From contig SVQC01000002.1 in assembly GCA_015065585.1 (NCBI GenBank), forward strand, positions 1-64,000: DNA of 64,000 nucleotides, in the 5' to 3' direction. Made by a program: the position numbers and the translations under genes. Shown in pieces: positions 8,837 through 17,236 of this stretch. The notes under the pieces were generated by a model. The model did not search any database. It saw only the letters and a program-made list of their open reading frames with translations, and was not told where the DNA came from. Numbering within the stretch: the first letter of the stretch is position 1; every line of letters starts with the position of its first letter. Source of the DNA: Oscillospiraceae bacterium. Its GTDB lineage: Bacteria > Bacillota > Clostridia > Oscillospirales > Acutalibacteraceae.

Positions 8837-10195
8837 ATGCTGGAAACCAAAGATATACTTGAAACTATAACTATGATACAGGAAGAAAATCTTGATATCC
8901 GTACAGTTACTATGGGTATCTCTCTTCTTGACTGTATTGACAGCAATATTGATAAAGCCTGTCAAAAGGTATATAATAAAATCGTTGCAAAGGCAAGTCG
9001 TCTAGTTCCTGAGTGTGAGGAAATTGAAAAGAAGTACGGTATCCCGATTATAAACAAACGTATTTCGGTAACCCCTATTGCGATGCTTGTGGGCGCTTGC
9101 GAAGAAAAAAATCCTATAAAATTTGCCCTTGCTCTTGAAAAAGCTGCCAGAACTGTTGGCGTTAACTTTATCGGGGGTTATTCTGCCCTTGTACAAAAAG
9201 GCTTTACCGAGGGAGATAAAATATTAATTGACAGTATCCCAGAAGCGCTCTCAAAAACCGAACATATCTGTTCATCAGTAAATATAGGTTCTACCAAAGC
9301 CGGTATCAACCTTGATGCCGTCAAAATTATGGGTAGTGTTGTCAAAAAGGCTGCCGAACTTACTAAGGACAGAAACTGTATCGGTGCGGCAAAATTAGTT
9401 GTTTTCTGTAACGCACCTGAGGATAATCCTTTTATGGCGGGTGCTTTTCACGGAGTTGGCGAGGCCGACTGTGTAATCAATGTAGGTGTTTCCGGTCCTG
9501 GTGTTGTCCGCGCCGCCCTTGCTAAATCTAAAAACCTCGATATTACCGGTGTTGCCGAACTTATTAAGCGTACTGCCTTTAAAATCACCCGTATGGGACA
9601 ATTAGTTGCAAAGGAAGCTTCAGCAAGACTAGACGTACCTTTTGGTATTGTAGACTTATCCCTTGCTCCTACCCCTGCCGTAGGTGACTCAGTTGCTTAT
9701 ATTCTCGAGGAAATAGGTCTTGAATGTTGTGGCTGTGCCGGAACTACAGCTACCCTTGCCCTTCTTAACGATGCGGTTAAAAAGGGCGGTGTTATGGCTT
9801 CCTCTAAGGTAGGCGGTCTTTCCGGCGCGTTCATTCCCGTTACTGAAGATGCTGGAATGATAAATGCCGCAGCCTGCGGTTCTTTAACCATTGAGAAGCT
9901 TGAAGCTATGACTGCAGTTTGCTCTGTTGGTCTTGATATGATTAATATTCCGGGTGATACCACACCCGAGGTTATTTCGGCAATTATTGCCGACGAGGCC
10001 GCAATAGGAATGATTAACTCAAAAACCACCGCTGTCAGAGTTATTCCCGCTATCGGCAAAAAAGAGGGCGACTCCCTTTCTTTCGGTGGACTTCTTGGCG
10101 AAGGTCCCGTTATGAAGGTTAATACAGGCTCCCCTGCTCGGTTTATTAACCGCGGTGGACAAATCCCCGCTCCTTTACAAAGTCTTAAAAACTAA
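8837..10195 (+). CDS. UPF0210 / DUF711 (PFL family) protein
   Basis: This 452-residue protein belongs to the DUF711/UPF0210 family, related in fold to glycyl-radical-type barrel proteins but without an experimentally settled activity known to me. Recognisable features are the N-terminal [15 protein letters not shown], a central [12 protein letters not shown], and a Gly-rich C-terminal [12 protein letters not shown]. The length is typical. AAGGTG lies 5 bases before the ATG, and the gene is co-transcribed with the ACT gene. Confidence 0.93.
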   Translation: MLETKDILETITMIQEENLDIRTVTMGISLLDCIDSNIDKACQKVYNKIVAKASRLVPECEEIEKKYGIPIINKRISVTPIAMLVGACEEKNPIKFALALEKAARTVGVNFIGGYSALVQKGFTEGDKILIDSIPEALSKTEHICSSVNIGSTKAGINLDAVKIMGSVVKKAAELTKDRNCIGAAKLVVFCNAPEDNPFMAGAFHGVGEADCVINVGVSGPGVVRAALAKSKNLDITGVAELIKRTAFKITRMGQLVAKEASARLDVPFGIVDLSLAPTPAVGDSVAYILEEIGLECCGCAGTTATLALLNDAVKKGGVMASSKVGGLSGAFIPVTEDAGMINAAACGSLTIEKLEAMTAVCSVGLDMINIPGDTTPEVISAIIADEAAIGMINSKTTAVRVIPAIGKKEGDSLSFGGLLGEGPVMKVNTGSPARFINRGGQIPAPLQSLKN

Positions 10196-10205
10196 TTTTT
10201 ACCCG

Positions 10206-10234
10206 TTGACAAATCTAGTTTTATTGGTTATAAT
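10206..10234 (+). promoter_or_regulatory. Strong SigA promoter of tRNA-Pro
   Basis: A perfect TTGACA (10206-10211) and a perfect TATAAT (10229-10234) are separated by 17 bases. It begins only 11 bases after the stop of the UPF0210 gene. Confidence 0.85.
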
Positions 10235-10238
10235 GTAT

Positions 10239-10264
10239 AAGCTGTTCCGTTTTCGGAACAGCTT
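10239..10264 (+). other. Hairpin in the tRNA leader
   Basis: A perfect 10-bp inverted repeat (10239-10248 with 10255-10264) lies between the tRNA promoter and the mature tRNA 5' end. No T-tract follows, so it is not a good terminator in the tRNA direction. It could be a weak end for the upstream gene or a processing element. Confidence 0.45.
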
Positions 10265-10270
10265 ACCTTA

Positions 10271-10346
10271 CGAGGTGTGGCGCAGTTGGTAGCGCACTAG
10301 TTTTGGGAACTAGATGCCGCAGGTTCGAGTCCTGTCACCTCGACCA
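10271..10346 (+). tRNA. tRNA-Pro (anticodon TGG), CCA encoded
   Basis: All four cloverleaf arms can be drawn. The acceptor stem is CGAGGTG with CACCTCG, the anticodon stem is CTAGT with ACTAG, and the T-loop is GGTTCGAGTCC. The anticodon TGG at 10304-10306 reads proline codons. The discriminator A and CCA end are encoded. A strong promoter lies upstream and a terminator directly downstream. Confidence 0.97.
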
Positions 10347-10350
10347 AAAA

Positions 10351-10379
10351 TCCGTCGACTTTGTCGGCGGATTTTTTAT
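10351..10379 (+). terminator. tRNA-Pro terminator
   Basis: A 9-bp stem (10351-10359 with 10363-10371, one G-T wobble) with a TTT loop is followed by six T residues. Confidence 0.85.
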
Positions 10380-10380
10380 T

Positions 10381-10494
10381 CAAGCCGATAGGCTTGGTAT
10401 ATCATCACGCGATAGCGTGTATATCATTGCCACATTTATGCGGCGTATATCATCACACCATAGGTGTGTATGCCTATATCGGCTTGATGAGATG
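10381..10494. repeat. Nested multi-hairpin element with GTATATCAT linkers
   Basis: This intergenic element is closed by an imperfect long inverted repeat (starting CAAGCCGATAGGC near 10381 and ending TATCGGCTTG near 10486). Inside it are three short hairpins: CACGC/GCGTG, GCC-CAT/ATG-GGC and CACACC/GGTGTG. Each is joined to the next by nearly identical linkers GTATATCATC or GTATATCATT. It has no coding potential of its own. From memory, intergenic palindromes with the same linker are frequent in some gut Clostridia. The function is unknown: a non-autonomous repeat or a structured RNA are both possible. Confidence 0.7.
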
Positions 10495-10505
10495 CAGTAG
10501 CTTTT

Positions 10506-10536
10506 CCGCTGATGAAAATTAGCGGATTTTTATTTT
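10506..10536 (+). terminator. Terminator-like hairpin after the repeat element
   Basis: TCCGCT and AGCGGA pair across a 10-base loop and are followed by a T-rich run (TTTTTATTTTTT). It may stop read-through from the tRNA or end a transcript of the repeat element. Confidence 0.65.
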
Positions 10537-10617
10537 TTAGGTTGGGCTTTATATCAACATTATTTTACATTGATTCCTTAAGCTCTTTCTGCCATATTAT
10601 ATACAGAGGTGATTAAA

Positions 10618-10791
10618 ATGAATGCTTGCGAATTAACGGCAGGGGTTACGGTTCTTGCCAACTCTATTACCTCTAAGTTAAATGATGATGAGCTGACTCT
10701 ATTAGCCTCGATATTAGTACAGCTTGGCGACACTCTTGTTATCATTGTCACCCAAAGAAGTATTTGCGAAAAAACATGTCAAAATAAATAA
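10618..10791 (+). CDS. DUF6774 small protein
   Basis: This 57-residue protein has the pattern MNACELTAGVTVLANSI...LTLLASILVQLGDTL, which I recognise as the DUF6774 family of short helical proteins from spore-forming Clostridia. No function is established. The ATG at 10618 has GAGGTG 6 bases upstream; a GTG start three codons earlier overlaps that site. An upstream CATATTA near 10593 resembles a SigG -10 element, but the match is weak. It ends 40 bases before the DUF421 gene. Confidence 0.75.
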   Translation: MNACELTAGVTVLANSITSKLNDDELTLLASILVQLGDTLVIIVTQRSICEKTCQNK

Positions 10792-10831
10792 CGTTCTGCC
10801 TTTCGGGTACAATAAATCTCGGAGGTATGTT

Positions 10832-11500
10832 ATGGAAATTACAAAAGTTATCTTAACATCTTTTTTATCTGCGGTATCACTGTTTGTAATTGCGAAGATT
10901 ATGGGACATAAACAAATGTCACAGCTTGATTTTTTTGATTATATTACAGGAATTACAATAGGCTCTATTGCGGCAGAACTAGCAACCGAATTAGAGAAAC
11001 CATGGAAGCCACTTATTTCAATGATAATTTACGGAATTATAACCGTTTGTTTAACACTTATTACCAGCAAACTACCAAAAACGAGAAAATTTATCAACGG
11101 TACTCCCACCATTATAATGAATGGCGGAAAAATATACAAAAAAAATATGAAAAAGGCAAAAATGGATTTGAGCGAATTTATGGTGATGTGCAGACAAGAG
11201 GGATACTTTAATCTGAACGATATCTCCACTGCAATTTTTGAATATAATGGTAGATTAACTATTTTACCCAAAGCTACCAAACGGCCTATAAATCCTACTG
11301 ATATGAATATTATTCCGCCGCCCGCATCAATCACCACCGAGGTTATTATGGACGGAAGAATTTTAGAAGACAACTTAAAACGTCTTGGACTGAACCTAAA
11401 TTGGCTCAATAACGAATTAAAATGCCAAGGCTATAAAAGTCCAAAGGAAATTTTTTTAGGCATTTGTGATGATAATAATGAGCTCACTTTTTTTGTATAA
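10832..11500 (+). CDS. DUF421 (YetF-like) membrane protein
   Basis: This 222-residue protein has N-terminal membrane helices (about residues 5-22, 36-50 and 58-78) with the family motif LDFFDYITGITIGSIAAELA, then a cytoplasmic DUF421 domain with TIIMNGGKIYKKNMKKAKM. DUF421 proteins related to YetF affect the inner membrane of Bacillus spores, so a spore-membrane role is plausible here. The ATG at 10832 has GGAGG 6 bases upstream. The neighbours DUF6774 and a CotJC-type protein also point to spores. Confidence 0.88.
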   Translation: MEITKVILTSFLSAVSLFVIAKIMGHKQMSQLDFFDYITGITIGSIAAELATELEKPWKPLISMIIYGIITVCLTLITSKLPKTRKFINGTPTIIMNGGKIYKKNMKKAKMDLSEFMVMCRQEGYFNLNDISTAIFEYNGRLTILPKATKRPINPTDMNIIPPPASITTEVIMDGRILEDNLKRLGLNLNWLNNELKCQGYKSPKEIFLGICDDNNELTFFV

Positions 11501-11552
11501 ATTCACTTAAAAATGAAAGAATAATTAGTAAATAATAAGTGGAGGAATTATA

Positions 11553-12218
11553 ATGTTTAAACACGAAAAAATGCTTTTTCATCCCGTAGAGATTGAAAAA
11601 CCAAACCCTCAATATGCGGCACTCTTACAGGAGCAACTCGGCGGTGGTAATGGTGAACTAAAAGCCGCTATGCAGTATATGTCACAGAGTTTCAGAATTA
11701 AAGACCCCGAAATAAAGGATTTATTCCTTGATATTGCCGCTGAAGAACTAGGTCACATGGAAATGATTGCACAGACCATCAACTTATTAAACGGCCACGA
11801 TGTTGACGCCTATAAAGTACCCAGCGGTGAAATTCAGTCCCATGTAATACTAGGTCTTAATCCTGGACTTATAAACGCTTCGGGCTATTCATGGACAGGT
11901 GACTATGTAACCGTTACGGGAGACCTCTGCGCAGACCTGCTCAGCAATATCGCATCTGAGCAACGTGCAAAGGTGGTTTACGAATACCTTTACCGCCAGA
12001 TTAATGATAAAAAGGTACGTGAAACTATAGATTTTCTCCTAAATCGCGAGGAAGCCCATAACCAAATGTTCAGAGATGCTTTTAACAAGGTGCAAAACTC
12101 TGGTTCTAATAGAGATTTCGGAACAACCAAAGCAGCAAAAATGTATTTTTCTATGTCTGACCCGGGTCCTAATGCTTTTGCTTCTGAGCAAACAAAACCC
12201 GTTTCTTTTAATAAATAA
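11553..12218 (+). CDS. CotJC-type manganese catalase / spore coat protein
   Basis: This 221-residue ferritin-like protein belongs to the Mn-catalase family, close to CotJC of the Bacillus spore coat. Metal-ligand motifs are visible: Glu in GGGNGELKAAMQYM, then AAEELGHMEM, and NREEAHNQMF near the C-terminus. It would dismutate H2O2 and may sit in the spore coat. GGAGG lies about 8 bases before the ATG. No cotJA or cotJB gene is adjacent. Confidence 0.88.
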   Translation: MFKHEKMLFHPVEIEKPNPQYAALLQEQLGGGNGELKAAMQYMSQSFRIKDPEIKDLFLDIAAEELGHMEMIAQTINLLNGHDVDAYKVPSGEIQSHVILGLNPGLINASGYSWTGDYVTVTGDLCADLLSNIASEQRAKVVYEYLYRQINDKKVRETIDFLLNREEAHNQMFRDAFNKVQNSGSNRDFGTTKAAKMYFSMSDPGPNAFASEQTKPVSFNK

Positions 12219-12222
12219 TTTT

Positions 12223-12254
12223 AAAACCGCTAAGTTTATTTCCTTAGCGGTTTT
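12223..12254. terminator. Bidirectional terminator between convergent genes
   Basis: A perfect 12-bp stem (12223-12234 with 12243-12254) carries AAAA and TTTT at its ends. It lies between the ends of the CotJC-like gene and the methyltransferase gene. Confidence 0.85.
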
Positions 12255-12255
12255 C

Positions 12256-12921
12256 TTACCAAATAAACGGTATTAATCTGTATTTTACTTTTTTCGTATA
12301 TTCATCATAACCAAAAAGCTGTTCTGTCAGCACTTTTTCTTCGTTTCTTATTCTGACTATAATTAACACAGGATAAAATAAAAAAGGAATCAGAGAAATA
12401 AAAGAACCGAGAATAAGTGGTATCATAGAAAACAGCAAAATAGTTGCCGTATACATAGGGTGTCTAACTATTGCATAAAGTCCGCTGGTTATTACCTTTT
12501 GGTTTTCCTCTACTTTTATGGTACGGGAAAGATACGCATTTTCCCGCATAACCTCCGCATACAATCCGTATGCCAAAAGAAATACTACCGAAGCTACCAA
12601 AGTCAGCCAATAAGGCATTTTTGTTATACAAAAGCGAAAATCAAGACCTGCACAGATAAAGCCAAGTAAAAATATAAGCGCCGAAATAGCAACCACACCC
12701 TTCTGGGTATTTTCCTTTTCCTTAACATCAAGACGTTTTCTTAAAAGGTCAGGTGATTTTATTATAAGCACTATACCGAAAATAAAAATCGGTATGAAAA
12801 GTAAGCCTATAAACAACCATCCGCCAAAAAACTTTAAAGTACCGGCAGGTATAAACAAAAGAGCAAAAATCAAAGTTAACCCTATCAAAAATTTAAAAAG
12901 AGCATTAAAAATAAGTTTCAC
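12256..12921 (-). CDS. ICMT/PEMT-like membrane methyltransferase
   Basis: This 221-residue integral membrane protein has about five hydrophobic helices and the C-terminal signature of the isoprenylcysteine carboxyl / phospholipid methyltransferase family, ITSGLYAIVRHPMYTAT, with a late NEEKVLTEQLFGYDEY segment. It probably transfers a methyl group from SAM to a lipid or lipid-like substrate, which cannot be specified. It lies 29 bases downstream of the esterase gene. Confidence 0.85.
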   Translation of the reverse strand: MKLIFNALFKFLIGLTLIFALLFIPAGTLKFFGGWLFIGLLFIPIFIFGIVLIIKSPDLLRKRLDVKEKENTQKGVVAISALIFLLGFICAGLDFRFCITKMPYWLTLVASVVFLLAYGLYAEVMRENAYLSRTIKVEENQKVITSGLYAIVRHPMYTATILLFSMIPLILGSFISLIPFLFYPVLIIVRIRNEEKVLTEQLFGYDEYTKKVKYRLIPFIW

Positions 12922-12950
12922 TTTTTATAGCCATCCTTCATTTTTAAAAA

Positions 12951-13763
12951 TCACTTCTTACAGGCAATTATTTCATTATGTATAAGCCAGTTCTTAAGCT
13001 GAACAGTCCACTGTGAAAGGCTGTTGCTGAAAGACGCAAGACCAACACCGTGCGGACCGTTCTGATAAATATGCATTTCACATTCAATATTATTTTCTTT
13101 TAACGCCATGGCATAAGCAAGGCTGTTCTTAATACTAACAACAGGGTCATCAAAGGTATGAAAAATAAAGGTTTTAGGAGTTTTTTCGTTTACTCTGTTC
13201 TGCATAGAGAGATAATCAACCAGTTGCTCATTTTCATAATTATCACCTAAAAGATTTTTTCCACTTCCAATATGTCCAAAGTCTTTGAGGGCAATAACAG
13301 GATAACAAAGAATTTCAAAATTTGGCAAATAATCAATAGCATCAATTTGGTCTTTAACAAGAACGTTGTCAAAATCATCGTATATATTACTTATTGATGA
13401 AGCCAAATGTCCGCCCGCTGACGAACCCATAACACCAATTTTTTCAGGGTTAATTCCAAATTTTTCAGCATTAAATCGCACAAACTGAACAGCACGTCTT
13501 GCATCGAGAAGCGGCAAAGGATATCTGTGAGGCGCAGTTCTGTACTGACACACAAAGGCATCCATTCCGATAGAATTAAAAAAGTCGGCATAACCCTTAC
13601 CTTCGTGCTCGGCACGGCTAGCATACCCGCCACCCGGCAAAATCACAACGGTAGCATCACATTTTTGTGAAACACCTGAATAAAATTTCGCAGGATAATA
13701 TTCTAGCACAGGAATAAATTCACAAAGTCCGGGTATTTTTTCCCATAAATTAAATATTTCCAT
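12951..13763 (-). CDS. Alpha/beta-hydrolase, acetyl-esterase type
   Basis: This 270-residue cytosolic hydrolase has an oxyanion-hole motif PGGGYASRAEHEG, the nucleophile elbow GSSAGGHLA, an Asp in HTFDDPVV and a His in GPHGVGLA, so the Ser-Asp-His triad is complete. Relatives act on acetylated carbohydrates, so deacetylation of plant or mucin glycans is plausible. The ATG at 13763 lies 2 bases after the original sfsA stop, and its GGAG site sits inside the end of sfsA. Confidence 0.88.
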   Translation of the reverse strand: MEIFNLWEKIPGLCEFIPVLEYYPAKFYSGVSQKCDATVVILPGGGYASRAEHEGKGYADFFNSIGMDAFVCQYRTAPHRYPLPLLDARRAVQFVRFNAEKFGINPEKIGVMGSSAGGHLASSISNIYDDFDNVLVKDQIDAIDYLPNFEILCYPVIALKDFGHIGSGKNLLGDNYENEQLVDYLSMQNRVNEKTPKTFIFHTFDDPVVSIKNSLAYAMALKENNIECEMHIYQNGPHGVGLASFSNSLSQWTVQLKNWLIHNEIIACKK

Positions 13764-13765
13764 AT

Positions 13766-14460
13766 TTAAATCTCCGTTTTCACAAATTGGTCTATTTCTA
13801 TAGAATCTTTAGTAACAATACTATCCACCGCCAAAATTTTCACACCCGCAACTTTTGCTCCTTTCAGTGCCTCGGCAAAAGCTTTATGGGTATCTGTATT
13901 CGGCTTAAAACAGTATATTTCTTTCATTTGTATTACGAAAACAATATATGCTTCATAACCGTTTTCTTTTGCTTTTATAAGCTCGTTTATATGCTTAATT
14001 CCCTTTCGGTAGGAGCATCGGGAAAAAGGGCTACTCCGTCTTTTTCAAGGGTAACGCCTTTGATTTCGGCAAATGCTTTCGTGTCACCGTCTTCAATATA
14101 AAAATCAAACCTTGAATTTAAATATGTTACTTCCCTTTTAATAACGGCATTTTTCGAAAAAATATTACCATTTTTAAAAAATTCTTCTGCGGCAAAATTA
14201 GGAATCTGGGAATCCATATTAATAAGCAACGGCTTTTTCCCCTGTCGTACTTTTTCTACAGCAATAAGGTCAAAAGCCGTTTTTCTGTTTTTATTATCAC
14301 TAACCGAAAGATAAACAGTACAGCCTTTTAAAAGTAATTCCTTGCATCGCCCAGTATTTTTAACATGGACGACAGTTTTTTCCCCGTTTATATTAACCTT
14401 TGCAATAAAACGGTTGATTCGTTCTATAAAAATACCTTTTATAATAGCTGTATACTTCAA
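13766..14460 (-). pseudogene. sfsA: sfsA, frameshifted
   Basis: SfsA (sugar fermentation stimulation protein) is a nuclease-like protein of about 230 residues. Here the frame starting at TTG 14460 gives a good SfsA N-terminus up to ALFPDAPTER and then stops at 13987. The next frame continues with the expected C-terminal half (HINELIKAKENGYEAYIVF, then IYCFKPNTDTHKAFAEAL) to a TAA at 13766. One missing base in the C-run at 14001-14003 would restore 231 codons. It could be a recent mutation or a sequencing error in a homopolymer. Confidence 0.88.
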
Positions 14461-14464
14461 TGAC

Positions 14465-14896
14465 TTATATTACACCTTTCTGAAGCATAATATTGGCATA
14501 TAAAGCAGATTCACCCGTTGCAATAACAGCATACGCTTTGCGGGCTTCCTCATAAAATGCAAAACGTTCAATTTCGCACATTACGTTTTCTCTGCCTTGT
14601 TCTTCTTTGATTATTCTTTCATATTCATTCCAAATAGGAGTTTCAACGTCATCGCCCGGAGTAACCTGCATAAGAGAAACAGGTTTTTCAACAAAGGTAT
14701 CAAGAGGAAATACTTTTAAAACAGCCTCAAGAACGTCACAAGCATTATGACCGTCCATACGGATAACCTTAGCATTTTTTCCTACACTTTCAGCAGGAAA
14801 ATTACCGTCAGCAATGACAATTCTGTCACTATGACCCATTTCGCAAAGAACCTTTAAAAGTTCGGGAGAAAGAATTTTAGGCACACCTATTAACAT
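14465..14896 (-). CDS. fucU: RbsD/FucU family mutarotase
   Basis: FucU interconverts the anomers of L-fucose and feeds the beta form to the pathway. The 143-residue protein matches the RbsD/FucU fold: GHSDRIVIADGNFPAES with the catalytic His near residue 22, and a C-terminal ATGESALYANIMLQKGV. It lies directly downstream of fucI, which supports the fucose assignment. No Shine-Dalgarno sequence is visible before the ATG; a perfect 16-bp inverted repeat lies just upstream instead. Confidence 0.9.
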   Translation of the reverse strand: MLIGVPKILSPELLKVLCEMGHSDRIVIADGNFPAESVGKNAKVIRMDGHNACDVLEAVLKVFPLDTFVEKPVSLMQVTPGDDVETPIWNEYERIIKEEQGRENVMCEIERFAFYEEARKAYAVIATGESALYANIMLQKGVI

Positions 14897-14906
14897 AATA
14901 AATTAC

Positions 14907-14940
14907 ACAGAAAGGGTATAAAGATTTATACCCTTTCTGT
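14907..14940 (-). other. Perfect 16-bp inverted repeat between fucI and fucU
   Basis: Positions 14907-14922 and 14925-14940 are perfect inverted copies separated by 2 bases. On the minus strand the hairpin is followed by GTAATTTATT rather than a clean U-tract. It may be a weak terminator, an mRNA-stabilising hairpin, or an operator. It lies 10 bases after the fucI stop. Confidence 0.75.
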
Positions 14941-14950
14941 TACTCCTTTC

Positions 14951-16744
14951 TTACTTATAAAGAGGACCGTAAGCAGCGCAAGCTCTGTAATCCTGACCTT
15001 CCTTATCCATGCCGAAAGCATTCCAGCAAGCAGGACGGAAGATTTTCTCTTCAGGTACGTTGTGCATACAAACAGGTATGCGGAGCATTGAGCACATTGT
15101 AATAAGGTCAGCACCGATATGACCGTAGGAAATAGCGCCGTGGTTTGCACCCCAGTTATTCATTACGTCATAAGCAGACTTAAATGCGCCCTCACCGGTA
15201 ATTCTGGGAGCGAACCAGGTACAAGGCCAGGTATAGTCAGTTCTCTTCCAAAGAGTATCGCTTACCTTTTCAGGAAGATTTACTGTCCAGCCTTCAGCAA
15301 TCTGAAGAACAGGGCCAACGCCCTTAACGAGATTAAGTCTTATCATAGTAACGGGCATTTCAGCCTTGGTTTCAAAACGTGAGGAATAACCGCCGCCGCG
15401 GAAGTATCCAAGGTCAGCATAGTTCCAGGTAGTGTTTTCCATAATAGCCTTCTGGTCAGCCTCAGTAACGTTATACCACTCTTTCATAACGGGAGTGCCA
15501 TTTTCATCTTTGGCCGCACCGGTAGCGTCAAGGCAGCAAGCACCTGAGTTAATAAGATGAATAAAGCCGTCAGACTCCTTAGCCTTGCCTTCAATATCGT
15601 AACCGGTAACACGCTTAACAGAATCACCACTCCAGCAGGTTCTAACATCAGCAAACATCTGAGCGCGGTTTGTGAGAAGCTTCATAAAGAGCATACCTAA
15701 CCCGTTAAGAACGTCGTTTTCGGTAGCAAATACATAGGGTTCTCTTGCGCCATTCCAGTCAAAAGAGGTGTTAAGCATAGCCTCCGGGAAGTCGCAGTTA
15801 GGATAGAAGTCGGTCCATTGACGCTGACCTTGGAAGCCGCCTGCAATAGCATTGTGGCCAACCATTTCTTCTTCTCTGCCTTCCGGTAGGTTTTCGTTGC
15901 CACTCATAAGGTCCTTGATAATAACCATCATCTTAACAACAAATTCCCATTCAGCATCTTTTTCTTCTCTTGTTTTCTGCATTTCTTCAGGGTTCTTGTC
16001 AAAGCCTTCAATACAGTTTGCTTTAGTCCAAGCAAATGCTTTTTCATATTCAGCCTGGTCATAGATACCCTCTGTCATTCTGCGGATGATTTCTACCTCG
16101 TCAACAGACTCAACACGCATACCGAGATATTCCTCGATAAATTCAGGAGAAATAATAGAGCCGGCAATACCCATACAGATAGAACCAATCTGTAAATAAG
16201 ATTTACCGCGCATAGTAGCAACAGCAACAGCAGCGCGACCGAAACGAAGAATTTTTTCCTTTACGTCTTCGGGAATTTCGGTATCATCGCAATCCTTAAC
16301 CTCGTTACCGTAAATACCGAATGCGGGAAGACCCTTCTGAGCGTGAGCAGCAAGAACAGAAGCAAGGTAAACAGCACCGGGGCGCTCAGTACCGTTAAAG
16401 CCCCATACGCCCTTTATGGTGAGGGGGTCCATATCCATTGTTTCGGAGCCGTAGCACCAGCAAGGAGTAACGGTAAGGGTTATATCAACGCCTTCCTTCT
16501 TAAACTGAGCAGCACAAGCTGCAGTTTCAGCCACACGACCGATAGTTGTATCGGAAATAACAACCTTTACGGGTTCGCCGTTAGAATACTTAAGGTTTTC
16601 TTCAAGTAATTTAGCGGCACTTTTAGCCATATTCATAGTTTGTTCTTCAAGTGACTCTCTCACCTTAAGAGGACCTCTTCTAGCGTCGATTACAGGGCGA
16701 ATACCGATTACAGGATATTCACCGATAAGTCTTTTTTCTGCCAT
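14951..16744 (-). CDS. fucI: L-fucose isomerase
   Basis: FucI converts L-fucose to L-fuculose, the first committed step of fucose catabolism. The 597-residue length and motifs fit the FucI family: [23 protein letters not shown] near the N-terminus is recognisable in its parts, [12 protein letters not shown]-like [16 protein letters not shown] follows, and metal-ligand regions ([26 protein letters not shown]) are present. GGAGG lies 9 bases before the ATG. Fuculokinase and aldolase genes are not in this window. Fucose use suggests growth on host mucin or plant glycans. Confidence 0.95.
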   Translation of the reverse strand: MAEKRLIGEYPVIGIRPVIDARRGPLKVRESLEEQTMNMAKSAAKLLEENLKYSNGEPVKVVISDTTIGRVAETAACAAQFKKEGVDITLTVTPCWCYGSETMDMDPLTIKGVWGFNGTERPGAVYLASVLAAHAQKGLPAFGIYGNEVKDCDDTEIPEDVKEKILRFGRAAVAVATMRGKSYLQIGSICMGIAGSIISPEFIEEYLGMRVESVDEVEIIRRMTEGIYDQAEYEKAFAWTKANCIEGFDKNPEEMQKTREEKDAEWEFVVKMMVIIKDLMSGNENLPEGREEEMVGHNAIAGGFQGQRQWTDFYPNCDFPEAMLNTSFDWNGAREPYVFATENDVLNGLGMLFMKLLTNRAQMFADVRTCWSGDSVKRVTGYDIEGKAKESDGFIHLINSGACCLDATGAAKDENGTPVMKEWYNVTEADQKAIMENTTWNYADLGYFRGGGYSSRFETKAEMPVTMIRLNLVKGVGPVLQIAEGWTVNLPEKVSDTLWKRTDYTWPCTWFAPRITGEGAFKSAYDVMNNWGANHGAISYGHIGADLITMCSMLRIPVCMHNVPEEKIFRPACWNAFGMDKEGQDYRACAAYGPLYK

Positions 16745-16784
16745 AGTATTAAACCTCCGTTTATTTTTATTTACTTATAATAGA

Positions 16785-16813
16785 ATTATAGTATTTTTTA
16801 CTACAAAATACAA
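16785..16813 (-). promoter_or_regulatory. SigA-type promoter of fucI
   Basis: On the minus strand TTGTAT (16813-16808) and TATAAT (16790-16785) are separated by 17 bases. No operator palindrome is obvious next to it. Confidence 0.6.
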
Positions 16814-16876
16814 GTGGAATTTAACAAATATTTTGTCTTGAGTGATATTTTTATGTGAATTTTTGTTCTTTAAATA

Positions 16877-16912
16877 AAAACAGCCCTATATATTATCGTA
16901 CAGGACCGTTTT
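16877..16912 (-). terminator. Terminator of the thioredoxin operon
   Basis: An 11-bp stem with two G-U wobbles (16877-16887 with 16902-16912) ends in a U-rich tract on the minus strand, just after the thioredoxin gene. Confidence 0.65.
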
Positions 16913-16916
16913 AAGT

Positions 16917-17222
16917 TTATATTTCCGCTAAAATTTCTTCCTTTGTGCGGTATCCTACCATCACATTTGAAATTTTTTTATCCTTTACTACTACCAGAGT
17001 AGGTATACTTGAAACGCCAAAAGCCTGAGCAAGTTCTGGCTGTTCATCCACGTTGACCTTGCAAACCTTTATATCGTCACGTTCATCAGCAATTTCACTT
17101 ATAACAGGCGCTATCATCTGGCAGGGGCCGCACCACACAGCCCAAAAATCAATAAGTACGGGAAGAGAAGACTGCATAACCTCTCGTTCAAAATTTTCAG
17201 CGTTTAGTTCTATATAAGACAT
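16917..17222 (-). CDS. trxA: Thioredoxin
   Basis: This 101-residue thioredoxin has the redox motif WCGPC (C31 and C34) and the cis-proline segment VSSIPTLVV. It reduces protein disulfides in the cytosol. GGAGGG lies 7 bases before the ATG. It follows a ferredoxin-thioredoxin-reductase-like gene by about 14 bases, so its electrons may come from ferredoxin rather than NADPH. No NADPH thioredoxin reductase gene is nearby. Confidence 0.95.
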   Translation of the reverse strand: MSYIELNAENFEREVMQSSLPVLIDFWAVWCGPCQMIAPVISEIADERDDIKVCKVNVDEQPELAQAFGVSSIPTLVVVKDKKISNVMVGYRTKEEILAEI

Positions 17223-17236
17223 AATTTTTCCCTCCG

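Noticed and set aside
10303-10500. 65-codon ORF reading through tRNA-Pro, terminator and the repeat element
   Set aside because: It starts inside the tRNA and its residues just translate the repeat; no ribosome binding site. Such ORFs are artefacts of structured repeats.
11029-11409. 126-codon minus-strand ORF inside the DUF421 gene
   Set aside because: It is antisense to a clear family member and has no ribosome binding site.
13787-14101. 104-codon plus-strand ORF opposite the end of sfsA
   Set aside because: It is the shadow of the frameshifted sfsA; the minus-strand reading restores a known protein.
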